DNA from: Leptidea sinapis
Lineage: Eukaryota; Arthropoda; Insecta; Lepidoptera; Pieridae
Assembly (NCBI RefSeq): GCF_905404315.1
Contig: NC_066312.1
Location: 10,093,001-10,157,000, forward strand
Reading direction: 5' to 3'
Length of the DNA: 64,000 nucleotides
Shown here one piece after another: positions 10,572 through 21,038 of the stretch. Both the position numbers and the translations under genes were made by a program. The notes beneath the pieces were generated by a model. That model was not told the DNA's origin. It saw nothing but the letters and a program-made list of their open reading frames with translations, and searched no databases. The number at the start of each line of letters is the position of its first letter. The first letter of the stretch is position 1.

Positions 10572-10710
10572 CCCCCTTATTCATAATGGTCCGCTAACTT
10601 AAAATAGTCGCTAAGGAGTGTTTTTTTCTCATTCTGACTTAGGCCAATAGAAGAAGACAGAACGAGAATTAGCAAAGCTTTAAGTTAGCAGACTATTATG
10701 AATAAGGGGG
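10572..10710 (+). mobile_element. Element P (PIF/Harbinger-type MITE), intact copy
   Basis: 139 bp, bounded by inverted repeats CCCCCTTATTCATAATGGTC and GACTATTATGAATAAGGGGG. It is flanked by TAA at 10569-10571 and TAA at 10711-10713. A 3-bp TWA target duplication is the signature of PIF/Harbinger elements. No coding capacity. The third copy (45551-45688) is inverted relative to this one. Confidence 0.88.
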
Positions 10711-10713
10711 TAA

Positions 10714-11570
10714 ATGATTAGTTTAGCTATTTCATTATTTGTTCGATACTTCAATAAGTTTATCTCACTTATGTTTATTACATCATAAGTCATGCAATGC
10801 GATACAACGATGCTATATATATCTATGTAACTCGGTTGTTAAGGGAGGGTTCTATTTGACAAATTAGTTTTACGTTCATAGTATTTAATTGCACAATCGC
10901 AAATGCAGTTTAATTTTAAGTCACTCGTAGCAACTTCCATTCCATCAATTTGTAGTTATTAACCTAGTTCTGATGAGTTCTAGACACAAATTCGGTTAGC
11001 CATTTAATATAAATTTAGAAGAAGTGAATTTGTTCTTTATTAATTCGATATAAGCTTTTGCATGTTGCAAAAATAAACTCAGAATTATTTACATTACATT
11101 AATGCAACAGTTTAAATTTCTTTCTTAAACTAGTATAATATTTGTTTTTTTGCCATATAAATTAAGTACCCCGCTCATTGTATGAATTATTTATGTGACT
11201 AAATTGCGAATATATAGGTATTTCAAAAAAACATAGGTTTTTGCATAATCACGAATAAGTATAAACTAAAACCTTCTCCGAAACACTCTGCATCTTATAG
11301 TATAAGTATTATTGCGATCGGTTCAGTAGTTTTTGCAGTATAACTGGAAAAAAAAACGATTCTCCATTTATGAGTATATATTACTTATTAAGGGCTTTTA
11401 TATATGAGTATGAAATGCATGATTTTTATTATGTTAGCAATGATTGTATTTCCACACTATTATTAACAATTTCAAAAACCTTTTTTTTTTTAAATAATAG
11501 ATGGAGGAAACATGCAAGGCTCAATTAAACGAAAGTAAATAAAACCTGAAGATAAACATCGGCAATAACA
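10714..11570. other. No gene; trace of a Helitron-like 5' module
   Basis: AT-rich. At 11313-11350, CGGTTCAGTAGTTTTTGCAG resembles the promoter-like 5' module of lepidopteran Helitrons (compare 45250-45300 and 49560-49600), but no CTAG end follows. Confidence 0.35.
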
Positions 11571-11574
11571 GAGA

Positions 11575-11755
11575 TCATGAAGGCCGGGCTTTGAGATGGG
11601 AGAAAGGGTGACTAAACTTCCCGACCAGATATGACTACGGACCTCCCTGAGTCATATCTGTTCGGGAATACAATGGCCAACAGATGGTTCCACAAAGTGG
11701 CCGTGCGAGGCAAAAAGCTTTTAGTGAAACGTGCGGTGTTGTCATATGAAAAATA
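11575..11755 (-). mobile_element. LINE family LA coding fragment
   Basis: The minus-strand peptide reads ARFTKSFLPRTATLWNHLLA, then IVFPNRYDSGRSVVISGREV and stop. The FLPRT..LWN..L..VFP.RYD block is the LA reverse-transcriptase tail. A local inverted duplication of GATATGACT replaces the usual MGTFK segment. Confidence 0.72.
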
Positions 11756-11970
11756 TGACCACACATATAGCCCAGTGGTTAGCGTCTCTGCCCACTTAAC
11801 TGGAGGTCCCGGGTTCGAGTCCTGGTCGGTGAAAATATTTATGTGATGAATATGTATGTTAGTTTCCGAGTCATAGTTGTTATTTGTATTATGTATATCG
11901 TATGCCCAGTTTAGGACAAGATAAATTGTGTAAAAGTGTGTCAACTGTCAATATAAATTTAATCTAATTA
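11756..11970 (+). repeat. Family T SINE, tRNA-derived head (copy 1)
   Basis: The head TATAGCCCAGTGGTTAGCG..AGGTCCCGGGTTCGAGTCC carries pol III A- and B-box-like sequences. The body follows (TATTTATGTGATGAATATG, GTTTCCGAGTCATAGTTG) and then CCCAGTTTAGGACAAGATAA and GTGTAAAAGTGTGTCAA. The same order is seen at 63719-63990 and, reversed, at 34260-34378. It is a SINE rather than a tRNA gene, because the 3' half of an acceptor stem does not close. Confidence 0.8.
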
Positions 11971-11971
11971 T

Positions 11972-12463
11972 GTATATAAAATTCTCGTGTCGCGGTGTTT
12001 GTAGTTAAACTCCTCCGAAACGGCTTGACCGATTCTCATGAAATTTTGTGTGCATATTGGGTAGGTCTGAGAATAGAACAAGATCTATTTTTCATCCCCC
12101 TAAATGTTAAGATATGTCCACCCCAATATTTTTTTACATTTTTTATCCTTTTTTTTAATTTATTTAATCTTGAATCAGCATTGCAAAATACATACAACTT
12201 CAAATTTTCACCCATCTACGATCAACAGTTACTTTTGTAACGCGACTTTAATATTATTCTAATCCATCCACAGACACTTAAATAGAGTTGCAATATGGCA
12301 ATCGAATATAATGATTATTGCAGCACGATAAATTTTATGTACGATATAATTGGTCGGTGAACTGAGAATTGGTCATCATCTATTTTTTTAGCCTAAAAAT
12401 TTTAATTATAGAATTTTATTTTATTACTTTATATGGCAATACAACGTTTGCTGGGTCAGCTCG
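11972..12463 (+). mobile_element. Non-autonomous Helitron, HelD (copy 1)
   Basis: Begins around TATATAAAATTCTCGTGTCG and carries the block CTCCGAAACGGCTTGACCGA. The interior AAATACATACAACTTCAAAT is followed by ATGGCAATACAACGTTTGCT and a mutated terminus GGGTCAGCTCG (CTAG expected). Related copies: 15227-15606, 20658-20960, 26660-26936, 35227-35503 and 43982-44293. No Rep/helicase coding. Confidence 0.78.
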
Positions 12464-12800
12464 TAACATATAATATACACAGTTTATATTATATGACTCC
12501 CCTAATCACAAACCAAAACTATTTTATTATTACGACATTTAACTACGAAACACCCTGTATAATAATACAAAGTCAACAACATGAAAATAAAGCTCACTAT
12601 ATAAATGAGTTCTCGAACAAGTCATGTTAGTTTTCTGCTAGTTTTTCTAAGCCATAATAAATATATCCGTTGCTGCTTTTCCAAGAAGAAACACGACCGG
12701 CGTTCATATTAGCAAATTAGAATTGCATATGAAATAGTTTTGTAACATTTTCCTGAATATTATTAACCTTTTGATAGTATGTGTTATGAATGATTTTATA

Positions 12801-13140
12801 TCTATACTAATATATAAAGCTGCAGTGTTTGTTTGTTTGTTTGAACGCGCTAATCTCTGGTACTACTGGTCCGATTTGAATGATTCTTTCAGTGTTGGGT
12901 AGTCCATTTATCGAGGAAGGCTATAGGCTTTTTTTTCAAAATTAGGGATCCGTAATAAAATTGCTATTTTGTAACACAAGGTGTAAAATCGAACACCTAT
13001 TTTTTGCAAGCGCTGCAAAAACTATTGACAATAGAACAAAATGATGTACAGGCTATAATATAGGCAATATTTTATTACTGATAAAACTATCACGTGAATT
13101 ATACTTTATATGGCAAAACATCGTTTGCCGGGTCAGCTAG
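12801..13140 (+). mobile_element. Non-autonomous Helitron, HelA (copy 1), complete
   Basis: 340 bp. Starts TCTATACTAATATATAAAGC and ends TTTGCCGGGTCAGCTAG. It lies between an A and a T, the usual Helitron insertion site. The module GAACGCGCTAATCTCTGGTA and GGTCCGATTTGAATGATTC identifies the common lepidopteran group. Copies at 19353-19687 (same 3' end) and 24508-24808 (different 3' end). Confidence 0.88.
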
Positions 13141-13257
13141 TTATAAATACAACAAATAGGTACTAGAGGTGCCTCACGGTTAATTGTTACAAAATAAGAG
13201 TTTTGCGTTTATTTTTATATTATTTTCCCATAAACAAATAACATTTGTAATATAACG

Positions 13258-13480
13258 AGTATGTGGGATCAATTATTGAACATATTAATACATTTTATAA
13301 AACGGTGAAAGCCAGAAATGTATACGGTCAGAGAACTACAGCATACTTAGTACCCCGCCTACTTAATACAATCAATCCAGAAATAAGAAACAAGATAAAC
13401 ACAAAAAATAGTAAAACTAAATTAAAGTTATTTCTTTTTAAACAACCTGTATATTGGTCATAACTTGATGTCTTGAGTTG
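13258..13480 (+). pseudogene. LINE reverse-transcriptase C-terminal fragment
   Basis: The peptide has NVYGQRTTAYLVPRLLNTIN, then PEIRNKI and KTKLKLFLF. This fits the YG.R...Y.VPR..N..P..I......K..LK..L pattern at the end of several insect LINE ORF2 proteins. The assignment rests on this pattern alone. Confidence 0.5.
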
Positions 13481-13708
13481 CCTTTCGTTGTCGAAGCCAT
13501 GATTACAACGATGATGACAAGCTATCCGCAATTGAGTACTTAACTTAAAACGTTATAAAGTTGAGTATTGTTTACTAATTAATATATCTAAACAGACGTT
13601 CACTCAAAAATTCAATACATTGCGGTGGCAGGCCATGCGACTCACCCGTGCTACAATAAGTACTGTTGTTGTTGTACATACATAACTTTGTTTTTTGTTT
13701 TTGTTGTA

Positions 13709-14091
13709 CAGTAGAACTCCAATTATCCGAACTCCGACTATCCGAATCGCTGATTATCCGAATCACTTTCAGAAAAAAATTTGTCCAAAAAAAGTCTAAG
13801 TGCGCAGACAGCAGAGTGCGAAGACCGCAAAACAGCTTACATTGACGGAGATTTTTGAAAAACAATGATTTTTATTTCTAAACTTGTACATAAGTACATT
13901 TTATTTATATTTAAAACATGTGAAAATATCATGTTTCTTTCATTTAATTCAATAAAAAAATAGTGCAATATCAAAACGTAGCTTTTTTTCTCTCCAATGG
14001 CAATTTTATAAAAAAAACTCCTATTATCCGAATATTTGATTATCCGAATGGGTCCCGGTCCCCATTAATTCGGATAATTGGAGTTCTACTG
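13709..14091. mobile_element. pogo/Tigger-type MITE
   Basis: 383 bp with terminal inverted repeats CAGTAGAACTCCAATTATCC and GGATAATTGGAGTTCTACTG, flanked by TA at 13707-13708 and 14092-14093. The CAGT start, the ATTATCCGAA motif and the TA duplication are typical of pogo/Tigger elements. ATTATCCGAAT is repeated again inside both ends, as in the subterminal repeats of Tigger. No intact transposase. Confidence 0.88.
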
Positions 14092-14109
14092 TACCCATAT
14101 TATTAAATT

Positions 14110-14275
14110 GCGTATTTATAACTTAATAATTATATTTATTGTAGTCGATAATAGTATTTGCTTCTAACATGCCGGACAAACCTCTGTGGATTTTTGGCCT
14201 GTTATATAATAATGAATTGTAATTCTATTTTTCATAATAAATAAATAATAATAATAATAATGTAATTTGTAATGA
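14110..14275 (+). repeat. Probable LINE 3' tail with (AAT)n
   Basis: Contains CCGGACAAACCTCTGTGG followed by AT-rich DNA and ATAAATAAATAATAATAATA, the simple-repeat tail common on lepidopteran LINEs. No coding. Family not assigned. Confidence 0.4.
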
Positions 14276-14903
14276 TTTTAATATGGTGCTAGATTTCTAT
14301 ACAATGAAAGACTACAATTTATACATAAGTTATAATGACTATGTCCGAGTGTAATTATAGTTTCATTATGCTCAAAAACACTAAAACATATGTGATAGAT
14401 ATAATTAAGAAACAAAAGGAAACATATGCTTAAATATAAAATTTTAAATTTATTTATAGGCATGTTTCTAATATGTATTAATAAGAAATACATTTTACTA
14501 ATTGTATCCTAATATACTACACCATTTTTGGCGATAAAAACTCATAACATGGAACATGATAATGAAATACATCGACCCTCGCATTTTGTAGAAACTCACA
14601 AAGAAGTAAAGAAAACTCGTACCGATGTAAAATAGATCATACGCCTTTATTGTTAGAATGCAAATTAGTGTTTTCATTTTATAAAAGCGGATGTTTTGCC
14701 ACCTGTTAGGATAGCAGAGGTTGTTTTGAATGGCAATTATGTTGACGCAAAGTTGAAGTTTTTTATGATTTTAAATCAGTCAAATTTCCTATCCATGAAA
14801 AATATGTGATACGACAAAAGAATTTTGTATTTGAATAAAAAAAAAATAGGTAGTTAGCATAATTTTTGGAATATATCAGTTTGGTGTTTTATTATTAACT
14901 TAC
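14276..14903. other. No gene or recognised repeat
   Basis: AT-rich. The 71-codon minus-strand frame at 14278-14493 has no motif and is expected by chance. Confidence 0.4.
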
Positions 14904-14985
14904 ACATTACTGCTTCACGGCAGAAATAGGCGCTGTTGTGGTACCATAAACTAGCCGGCATCCTGTGCAAAGGAGCCTCCCACTG
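14904..14985 (-). repeat. Family M, 5' fragment only
   Basis: Antisense of the M 5' end: CTGCTTCACGGCAGAAATAG, TGGTACCATAAACTAGCCGG and AAAGGAGCCTCCCACTGG. The remaining 220 bases of M are missing. Confidence 0.8.
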
Positions 14986-15226
14986 GTAAATATTTGAAAA
15001 AATTCTTTGGACCTACGTATTGGTCCTTTTGGGATTTATGATTACTAACTAACTGCTCACTCGTCTGTTTAGGAACTGTTGTAAAAATGGATTTTTTACT
15101 TAAAGCCAAGCTCAGAAATGGCTAACCCGATTTGAATGCGGTTTTTCCAGATGTATTGCAGCTGCCTAACATTTAGTTTTTATTTCATTCTAATAGTTTA
15201 ATCCACAAAAAATATTTGAAAATCTT

Positions 15227-15606
15227 ATGTATAAAATTCTCGTGTCAATATGTTAGTTACCTTCGAAACGGCTTAACTGATTTTTACCAAATTTTATATG
15301 CATATAGTAGGTCTGAGAACCTTTTGAATTTTTTTTATTTTTTTTTTTTTATTATGATTCGGCATTGAAAAATACATACAAATTTAAATTTTCGCCCTTA
15401 TACGATCTACAACTATTTTTATATTATTCTGTTCCATCCACCAAACCGACATATTTGATTGCCTCTTGCAACCCGCAAGAGGCAATTGAATACAATAATT
15501 GTAGTACGATATATTTGGTAGGTCTGAGAATCGGTTGCATCAAAATTTTAATAATTGATATTTTTAACATGTTATATGGCAATTTGACGTTAGCTGGGTC
15601 AGCTAG
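15227..15606 (+). mobile_element. Non-autonomous Helitron, HelD (copy 2)
   Basis: Starts near TATAAAATTCTCGTGTCAAT and has CTTCGAAACGGCTTAACTGA. It ends TTAGCTGGGTCAGCTAG at 15606. The next base pair (TC, 15607) begins another Helitron, so the two abut with no spacer. Confidence 0.78.
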
Positions 15607-15955
15607 TCTATATATATATATATATAAATGATTTGATGTTCGTTAGTCTCGCTAAAACTCGAGAACGGCTGGACCGATTTGGCTAATGTAGGTCTTGAAT
15701 TATTTGTGGAAATCCAGAGAAGCTGCAAAATGAATTAAAAACAACAAATTTGTTTTTCCTTTGATGTGTCCATACATAATTTCTAAGAGAGAATTTATTG
15801 ACGCACGGTTTGACAGTTCTGCTGTGAAACAATTTCATTACGACAGCAGGGTGCATATTTTACCAATTAATTTTCGATGTTATGATATATTATTGACAAA
15901 TTCATGTAAAAACATAATTTTATTTATTATATACAGAACATTATATATATATATG
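15607..15955 (+). mobile_element. Non-autonomous Helitron, HelB (copy 1), 3' end lost
   Basis: Starts TCTATATATATATATAT and continues with GTTCGTTAGTCTCGCTAAAA, CGAGAACGGCTGGACCGATT and TTTGACAGTTCTGCTGTGAA. It matches HelB copies to TTATATACAGAACA, then dissolves into TA repeats where ACGTCTGTCGGGTCAGCTAG should be. Confidence 0.82.
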
Positions 15956-15959
15956 TAAA

Positions 15960-16710
15960 ATACCACGATATAGTTTTTTTTAAATCAAAAATATATAATA
16001 TCATTATTCAGTAGAGCTTTTGAAATAATAATCCCTCTCTGTTACAACCACACTTGTAATTAATTAGCCACAACATTGCAATGTATTAATTGGCTCATAT
16101 TTCACTAATTTAATTTTGAGGTATAATTTAATCCATTTTCGAAAGAATCATTTCATATTATGTCTGATAGTAACTACCACTTCCTGTGAAACTTTAGGGA
16201 TAACTTATCCGAGTTCATTTGTGTGTGAAATGCAATTCCCTTGTGGCAGGTTCAATTTCCGTCGAAGATGCCTTCCTGTACCTTCCGAGAGGAAATAATA
16301 GCGTACACAATATCCCGGAAAAGGGATATAAAAATTATACACAATATGTGTGAGACTAAATTCTAAATATAAAAATTTGCCTTCTCAAATAAAAACAATT
16401 TCAACCACAATTATCTTAAATAATAATAAAATACAGTCAATTTTTGATCTGTCTCGATCACGACTGTATTTGAATGGTGGCCATTACGGATTAGTTATCA
16501 GCACCGCGCCGGCGCACCGACGTCATTGCAAATTTGTGTCGACGCGAAGCCACCGAATTCAACATGCGACGCACCTCGCGTTATCTCACTCATACGAGTC
16601 CCAGTTGAGTCATGTATTAAAGTCACAAGTCAAAAATATTTTAGTGACATAAAATCAACGGGTTGCCCGTCAACTATACATGCTAATTACACAATAGTTT
16701 AAACATACAC
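15960..16710. other. No gene assigned; one GC-rich patch
   Basis: Mostly AT-rich. At 16480-16620 a GC-richer patch (CACCGCGCCGGCGCACCGAC) is open for 100 codons in one plus frame (16350-16652), but without motif or splice support. It may be part of an unrecognised repeat. Confidence 0.3.
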
Positions 16711-16712
16711 GG

Positions 16713-16924
16713 CCTTACAAATAAACTTGGTATAAAGTTATAACTAAGCTTAGACAAAGAATATGCAAAATGTTTACAATATCGTTGACAACACTGTCAA
16801 TACAATGGTAATTCTGAAGTTTTCCGAATGACAAGCTGCCTTGCAAATAAACGCGGGAAACGTTATAAGTCCGAACAAACCAATCGTAAGCGATTAGAAC
16901 TTTATGCCAATTTTATTTGTAAGG
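16713..16924 (+). mobile_element. Element E, copy 2
   Basis: Starts CCTTACAAATAAACTTGG and ends TTTTATTTGTAAGG. The interior matches copy 1 closely (ACAATATCGTTGACAACACT, AAACGCGGGAAACGTTATAA). It is shorter because part of the right inverted repeat is deleted near 16890. Confidence 0.85.
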
Positions 16925-16934
16925 CAGAATAACA

Positions 16935-17230
16935 AATTCTAATACTATTCAATTCCACATTGTAGTATCGTTTACGTAATCTTCAATACTCTAACAAGCC
17001 TTCGACATAAGTCGGCATTTAATCAAAGATTTAAATTTATTTACTGATAATTCACATACACTTTTTGGTAATTTATTGTAAAATTTGAATACATATGCAT
17101 GCAAAAGAATTGTTTTACAGAGCCTAGTAGGCACTATAAGCTTGTAGTAATTTCTAGTGTTTAAATATTTCTTATTTTATTTTGTTTAGGTATTTGTTGC
17201 GTGTCGTAAGCAATGGCTTAAATTTCGAGT
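16935..17230 (-). pseudogene. LINE ORF2 C-terminal remnant
   Basis: The minus-strand peptide reads KTILLHAYVFKFYNKLPKSV, CELSVNKFKSLIKCRLMSKA, then a stop and SIEDYVNDTTMWN. It shares the FYNK.P......NKFK..IK....K..Y....YLND arrangement with LC and LB, so it is from the same broad LINE group. Further upstream coding to about 17230 is decayed. Confidence 0.65.
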
Positions 17231-17389
17231 AGAATTGACGTGTACAAAAATCATTTACATAACTCCAATGAAAATTCTTTCAACTAGATGTAGAAAAATA
17301 TCTAGCAAAGAATTCCATTTCCAAGAAAAAAAGTGTTATTTAAGTTTTTCATATTTTATCAAAAAATATCCCTATTACTTCCGTTGTTA

Positions 17390-17391
17390 TC

Positions 17392-17436
<45 letters not shown>

Positions 17437-17747
17437 CTTGTGTGCGTGTGTATGTCACTGAACTCCCCTTAGACGGCTGGACCGATTTTGATGAAACTTT
17501 CTGTGTGTCTTCAGGTGGATTCGAGGATGGTTTAGATTCACAATTGAACTACCTCCTAAACGGCTGGACTGAATTTGATGATTTTTTTGTTTGTTGCAGT
17601 GAATTTGTGATTGGTTTAGATTCTCAATTCCGTCCATGTTATATAATTCTCCTGCTCATGCATATGTTAGTGAACTCCTCCTACGGGCTGGACCGATTTT
17701 TCAAATTTAAGACGTGTGTACAGGACAACGTCTGTCGGGTCCACTAG
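17390..17747 (+). mobile_element. Helitron-type element HelC with (AT)n start and repeated module
   Basis: An (AT)n tract at 17396-17432 leads into three imperfect copies of a module built on GAACTCC..AGACGGCTGGACCGATTTTG (about 17460, 17545 and 17672). The end is CAACGTCTGTCGGGTCCACTAG at 17747. This equals the HelB 3' end with one change (CCACTAG for CAGCTAG). A 170-codon open frame (17235-17747) runs through it, but only because the AT tract and the module lack stops. Confidence 0.7.
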
Positions 17748-18180
17748 TAATATATAAGTCTTTTTTGTTTCATATAACTTACATTTACTGAAAAATGTAA
17801 GGCAAAGCCCATAAAGGTTTCATAACACGCCATTGCAGTGGAATTGATCATCGGCGCGGGCTGTATTATGGAAAGTGCAAAAAAAATCAAAATTACTTTA
17901 TTCTTTCTAGATTCTTCTAGATCAAGAAAATGACTTTTCGATAAGCTAGTATATTGTAAGTCTTCGATTGTTATATTGTTCGCGCTCAAATCGATTTGAT
18001 TTATTTCTATAATGCCGAATCCACATATAAAGAATTCGACGAAAGAAAGCTATGGAAAGAAAGACTGTATGATTAGTTGAGTGACAGAGAGGGGAGACTC
18101 TTTCGCAGTTGTTGTAATTGTATGTGGATGATGTTAATGCAACGTGAATGCATCAAACTTTTTATTATCATAATATATGT
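17748..18180. other. No gene or recognised repeat
   Basis: AT-rich, ending in ordinary non-repeated sequence. No motif seen. Confidence 0.4.
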
Positions 18181-18340
18181 ACAACAAAAACATTTTTCTC
18201 TAACTTTGCCACTCGCAAAATTGTATGATTCAAGGTAATATAAAGTACCTTGAATCTTGAAGACTTGTTTACAATAATATTTAATGTAAATTGTTAGTGA
18301 TTATTGTGTTGGCGATGCTAATAAATAAATAAAGGTCTTG
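18181..18340 (+). repeat. LINE-tail-like sequence with a short palindrome
   Basis: Ends in GCGATGCTAATAAATAAATA, a common lepidopteran LINE tail. It contains the palindrome GATTCAAGGTA..TACCTTGAATC at 18228-18257. Family not assigned. Confidence 0.35.
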
Positions 18341-18370
18341 TTTTACCCGGGGTGTTGATATATTATATTT

Positions 18371-18550
18371 TAGTGAAATTACTGGGCAAATGATACTTAA
18401 CATCTTATGTCTCAAGGAGACGAGCGCAATTATAGTGCCACTCAGAATTTTTGGGTTTTTAAAGAATCCTGAGCGGCACTATATTGCAATGGCATCAATA
18501 ACCATCAACCGAACGTCCTGCTCGTCTCGTCCCTAATTTTCATTAAAAAA
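18371..18550 (+). repeat. Family M, 3' half
   Basis: TAGTGAAATTACTGGGCAAA, CTTAACATCTTATGTCTCAA and the inverted pair GTGCCACTCAGAATT / ATCCTGAGCGGCACT are present. It ends CTCGTCTCGTCCC and an A-run. The 5' half of M is absent. Confidence 0.82.
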
Positions 18551-18990
18551 AAATATTAAGCTTAAGTGATCTTTTCATTGAGCTAACTCTCGTAGAAAAT
18601 TAATTGTTGGATGACTTCAATGGGCCGTAAGCGTGTTAATATTACACGCATTCCAGAGGTCTTAAAAGTGATCACATATGGATTTTTTCTTTTTGACGAA
18701 CGTGAGTCTGGAAATTGTTTACATTCAATTTTGCCTCGTTGCAATTGAATTTAAATTGAATTGGGCAGGCTTAGTTCAAACATACAATATTAATTGTCCG
18801 ATCAATAAATAAGATAGCTAAGAACAATCTCCATCACATTAAAAACAAAAAAACGCCAAAATCGGTCTGTTTGTTTGGGAACTTTTGACGTAGACTCTAC
18901 AAAAACTATGTTTAGCATCTGGGCCCTGGGGTTAGTAATAGAAAAACAATAAAAAATTATAATGGTGAAAAACAAACACATCAGTTAATA
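18551..18990. other. No gene or recognised repeat
   Basis: AT-rich single-copy-looking DNA between two family M fragments. Confidence 0.4.
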
Positions 18991-18992
18991 CA

Positions 18993-19212
18993 TTTTTTTT
19001 AATTTCAATAAGGGATGAGAGGAGCAGGACGTTCAGCTGATGGTAATTGATACGCCCTGCCCATTACAATGCAGTGCCGCTCAGGATTCTTGAAAAAAAA
19101 ACTACAATTGCGCACGTCACCTTGAGACATAAAATTTTGAGTCTCATTTAGCCACTCATTTCACTAGCTACGACCCTTCAGACCGAAACACAATAATGCC
19201 TTCACATTACTG
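18993..19212 (-). repeat. Family M, partial copy
   Basis: Antisense of M from the A-rich 3' end (AATAAGGGATGAGAGGAGCA) through GATACGCCCTGCCCATTACA, CGTCACCTTGAGACATAAAA and CCTTCAGACCGAAACACAAT. The first ~80 bases of M are missing. Confidence 0.85.
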
Positions 19213-19352
19213 CTACGAATAATAATAATATATATGCGAGAATTAAAACAATTGTGCTAATATTAATAAGTACAATTTCCTGGAACCAAATACGAATCTA
19301 ATATTTAAAACAACAAAAATTTCATAAAAATCGATATAAAAATTCTACTACA

Positions 19353-19687
19353 TCTATACTAATATTATAAAGCTGCAGTGTTTGTTTGTTTGTTTGAACG
19401 CGCTAATCTCTGGTACTACTGGTCCGATTTGAATGATTCTTTCAGTGTTGGGTAGTCCATTTATCGAGGAAGGCTATGTGTTTTTGTTTTTCAAAATTAG
19501 GGATCTGTAATAAAATTGCTATTTTGTAACACAAGGTGTAAAATCGAAAACCTATTTTTGCGTGCGCTGCAAAAACAATAGAACAAAATGATGTACAGGC
19601 TATAATATAGGCAATATTTTATTACTTATAAAACTATCGCGTGAATTATACTTTATATGGCAAAACAACGTGTGCCGGGTCAGCTAG
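19353..19687 (+). mobile_element. Non-autonomous Helitron, HelA (copy 2), complete
   Basis: Starts TCTATACTAATATTATAAAG and ends CGTGTGCCGGGTCAGCTAG, followed by T. It is about 335 bp, nearly collinear with 12801-13140 apart from small internal deletions. Confidence 0.88.
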
Positions 19688-20094
19688 TTATTAAATACAT
19701 ACGTTGAAACGGCCTGATCTTCTTTAAGTATTTTAAATAAAAGTGGTTAGATCATCGACAACAGCACCGAGCTACGAACGAGTATAGCCGGGTATTATTG
19801 TGGTATAATTTTAGCCGATGACTCACTCACATCAGTGTTTGCATGATTTTAGGGTTGATACGGCTACTTCCTGATTACTTGTTATGTACAAATTTAACGT
19901 CATTTTACGCTAATAACATTTTTTACAATATAAATTTGTAGCACGGGAAAGTATCAAAGGGTGTGTAGTAACTGAATATTGGCAATGAAATATTTCTAGC
20001 AATTACTTTACACCGCAACTTATTAAAAAATATTCTTCGGATATTTTGATGGAAAATAACCACCACCACACATATTTCGACAGACAGATAGTGG

Positions 20095-20250
20095 GAACCA
20101 CGTACCGAAAGACGTATTGAGGATAGGCCCTCCACAAGATGGACCGATGATCTGGTGAAGATCGCCGGAATACGTTGGATGAGGGTAGCGTAGGATCGAT
20201 CATCATGATAATATGAATATGACGGCTGATATGATGATAATGATGAAGTA
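20095..20250 (+). pseudogene. RTE-type LINE (R) C-terminal remnant
   Basis: Plus-strand peptide ERRIEDRPSTRWTDDLVKIA, then GIRWMRVA, stop, DRSS. This is the TRWTDD..K.AG..WM..A.DR block at the end of RTE ORF2. It is short and stop-bearing. Confidence 0.72.
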
Positions 20251-20530
20251 ACCACCGCAGCCCGTGCTCTCTTGCAGCACCAGAGGAAGCACAGGTGCTT
20301 GCCTGTTAGGTGGGTGTATAACTCTTCTAACATCAATCCGATGTTGCCCTTGCTAGTCGCACAGTAACAAAAAATTGATTCTCGGAAGGACAAATGCGAA
20401 TAAATTTGCACAGGTGCACGTGGCAACTTCAGAGCGAACAAGGAGTTTGGCAAGAGGTATAAAAACTCTTTTCGCACCCATATCGATTTGACGTAGGCAC
20501 ACGACGCAACAGTATGTTTGAATACCAACT
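20251..20530. other. Unassigned sequence within a 201-codon open frame
   Basis: The minus strand is open from 20528 to 19923. The 3' part of that frame is antisense to the R remnant. The 5' part (peptide ..VASCAYVKSIWVRKEFLYLL, then PNSLFALKLPRAPVQIYSHL) is less AT-rich than its surroundings and I cannot match it. CTTGCAGCACCAGAGGAAGC at 20272 echoes the LA 3' end in antisense. Most likely degraded retroelement rather than a host gene. Confidence 0.3.
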
Positions 20531-20657
20531 AAAATAGTACATGATAATATGGTATTATAATGATAATATAATTTTTAGAGTTCCGTAAAAATGAACCCCT
20601 TATAGGATGACTATTCGTCAAATAGAGATGCAACGGACCTTGGAATTTTATATAATA

Positions 20658-20960
20658 CTAGCTGACCCAGCAAACATTGTATTGCCGATATTAAAATCGC
20701 AATACAAAAGTAACTGTTGATCGTAGATGGGTGAAAAGTTGTATGTATTTTTTAATGCTGACTCATAATCAAACAAATTTAAAAAAAAAGTCAAAAAAAT
20801 TAAAAAAAAAAACACCCTTAACAATTAGGGGTATGAAAAATAGATGTTGGCCGATTCTCAGACCTACTCAATATGCTTACAAAATTACATGAGAATCGGT
20901 CAAGCCGTTTCGGAGGAGTACGGGAACGAACATTGTGACACGAGAATTATATATATTAGA
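20658..20960 (-). mobile_element. Non-autonomous Helitron, HelD (copy 3), complete
   Basis: Read on the minus strand: TCTAATATATATAATTCTCG at the 5' end, CGGCTTGACCGATTCTCATG, and the 3' end CAATGTTTGCTGGGTCAGCTAG. About 303 bp, without coding. Confidence 0.85.
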
Positions 20961-21038
20961 TAGAACTGAATGAAATAAATGTGCAGGGACAGTAACCTCT
21001 TGTCTGCCACTTTTTGCAGACTTAAAATAAATAACACC

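Noticed and set aside
11756..11970. Functional tRNA gene at the family T head
   Set aside because: Only A and B boxes are recognisable; the acceptor stem does not close and the head continues into a shared SINE body.
17235..17747. 170-codon open frame as a gene
   Set aside because: It runs through an (AT)n tract and Helitron modules and ends at the Helitron terminus.
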